DNA of 5,958 nt from an uncultured Dyadobacter sp. Its GTDB lineage: Bacteria; Bacteroidota; Bacteroidia; Cytophagales; Spirosomataceae. Each line of letters starts with the position of its first letter. Position 1 is the first letter of the stretch. Location: positions 1-5,958 of the forward strand of contig CAMLNK010000288.1 in NCBI GenBank assembly GCA_946481035.1, read 5' to 3'. The position numbers and the translations under genes were made by a program. Shown here piece by piece: positions 5,389 to 5,958 of this stretch. The notes beneath the pieces are model-generated. The model saw only the letters and a list, made by a program, of their open reading frames with translations. It did no database searches and had not been told where the DNA came from.

Positions 5389-5958
5389 TCAGATTGCTAC
5401 GCTCTCGGTGCGTCCTTTTACACGTCCCGACTTCATCAAACCTTCGTAGCGACGCATTAGTAAGTAGCTTTCAACCTGTTGCAAGGTATCCAGAACCACA
5501 CCTACCATGATCAGCAATGAAGTTCCTCCGAAGAAGTGAGCAAAGTCAGTCGAGATACCCAGAAGGCTTGCGAATGCAGGCAAAGTAGCAACAACTGCAA
5601 GCATCAATGCGCCTGGGAAGGTGATACGGTCGAGCACAGAGCTGATGTACTCAGATGTCTGCTGACCTGGTTTAACACCCGGGATAAACCCGCCTCCACG
5701 CTTCATATCATCAGCGATCTGCTGAGGGTTTACCGAAATTGCGGTATAGAAGAACGTAAATACAATAATCAATACAGCGAACAGGAGATTGTACTGCCAG
5801 GTTGTGTAGTTAGCGAAAATCGTTGCTACGTTGCTGGCGAAATCACTTTTCTCAGCGAAATAAGACGCACCCAGTGAAGGGATAAACATCAAAGCCTGAG
5901 CGAAAATGATCGGCATTACACCTGCTGCATTCAATTTCAATGGAAGATACTGGCGCTG
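5389..5958 (-). CDS. secY: Preprotein translocase subunit SecY, C-terminal part (cut by window edge)
   Basis: SecY is the channel of the SecYEG translocon in the inner membrane. The window holds the last 189 residues, less than half of a usual protein of about 440. The frame is open to the right edge. Visible in order are TM7 (PLKLNAAGVMPIIFAQALM, fragment residues 6-24), TM8 (about 55-74) and the cytoplasmic C5 loop (NPQQIADDMKRGGGFIPGV, then KPGQQT, about 78-101), which contacts SecA and the ribosome. TM9 (about 112-134) and TM10 (FGGTSLLIMVGVVLDTLQQV, about 143-162) follow, then the basic C-terminal tail (RRYEGLMKSGRVKGR). The C5 loop has Lys in the PGVKPG motif where E. coli has Arg, a conservative change. 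The true start lies outside the window. map follows after 1 nt. Confidence 0.98.
   Translation of the reverse strand, partial: QRQYLPLKLNAAGVMPIIFAQALMFIPSLGASYFAEKSDFASNVATIFANYTTWQYNLLFAVLIIVFTFFYTAISVNPQQIADDMKRGGGFIPGVKPGQQTSEYISSVLDRITFPGALMLAVVATLPAFASLLGISTDFAHFFGGTSLLIMVGVVLDTLQQVESYLLMRRYEGLMKSGRVKGRTESVAI

Noticed and set aside
5389..5940. SecY read as a complete 183-residue gene starting at TTG 5940
   Set aside because: The frame stays open to the window edge and the residues before it (QRQYLP) continue the SecY TM7 sequence, so the TTG is an internal leucine codon.

Overview
The window is a housekeeping segment from a bacterium of the phylum Bacteroidota. All genes read on the minus strand, so transcription runs from the right edge to the left edge. 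In transcription order they are secY (3' part) - map - infA - rpmJ - rpsM - rpsK - rpsD - rpoA - rplQ, then a terminator, then carA (5' part). This is the distal end of the S10/spc/alpha ribosomal-protein supercluster. Several features point to Bacteroidota: rpsD lies between rpsK and rpoA, map directly follows secY with no adk, L17 carries a long acidic tail, most starts lack a Shine-Dalgarno sequence, and a TAnnTTTG-type -7 element precedes carA. The moderate GC content and carA immediately downstream of rplQ suggest a Cytophagales member, perhaps Dyadobacter-like. That placement is inference from memory of gene order, not from a search.

Region by region (right to left): 5958-5389 is the last 189 residues of the SecY translocon. 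5387-4590 is methionine aminopeptidase, starting 1 nt after the secY stop. 4576-4358 is IF-1. 4318-4202 is the 38-residue L36, too short for a typical ORF cut-off. 4196-2686 holds S13, S11 and S4, with small structured spacers between them. A strong intrinsic terminator (2668-2635) separates rpsD from rpoA. 2551-938 holds the RNA polymerase alpha subunit and L17, closed by a second intrinsic terminator (911-876). A likely promoter follows, driving carA, which runs off the left edge just after its catalytic cysteine. No intergenic gap exceeds 151 nt. I see no tRNA, mobile element, CRISPR array or real plus-strand gene.

The genes serve the core of gene expression: ribosome assembly (S13, S11, S4, L36, L17), initiation (IF-1), transcription (alpha), N-terminal Met removal and membrane protein export. 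carA starts a separate pyrimidine/arginine unit. I found no novel system in the coding content. What deserves a second look is in the spacers: a terminator that can uncouple rpoA-rplQ from the ribosomal genes, two abutting hairpins before rpsD that resemble an S4 leader or attenuator, repeated GNRA-capped 5-bp hairpins after stop codons, and a clear Shine-Dalgarno sequence on rpoA in a lineage that generally does not rely on them.
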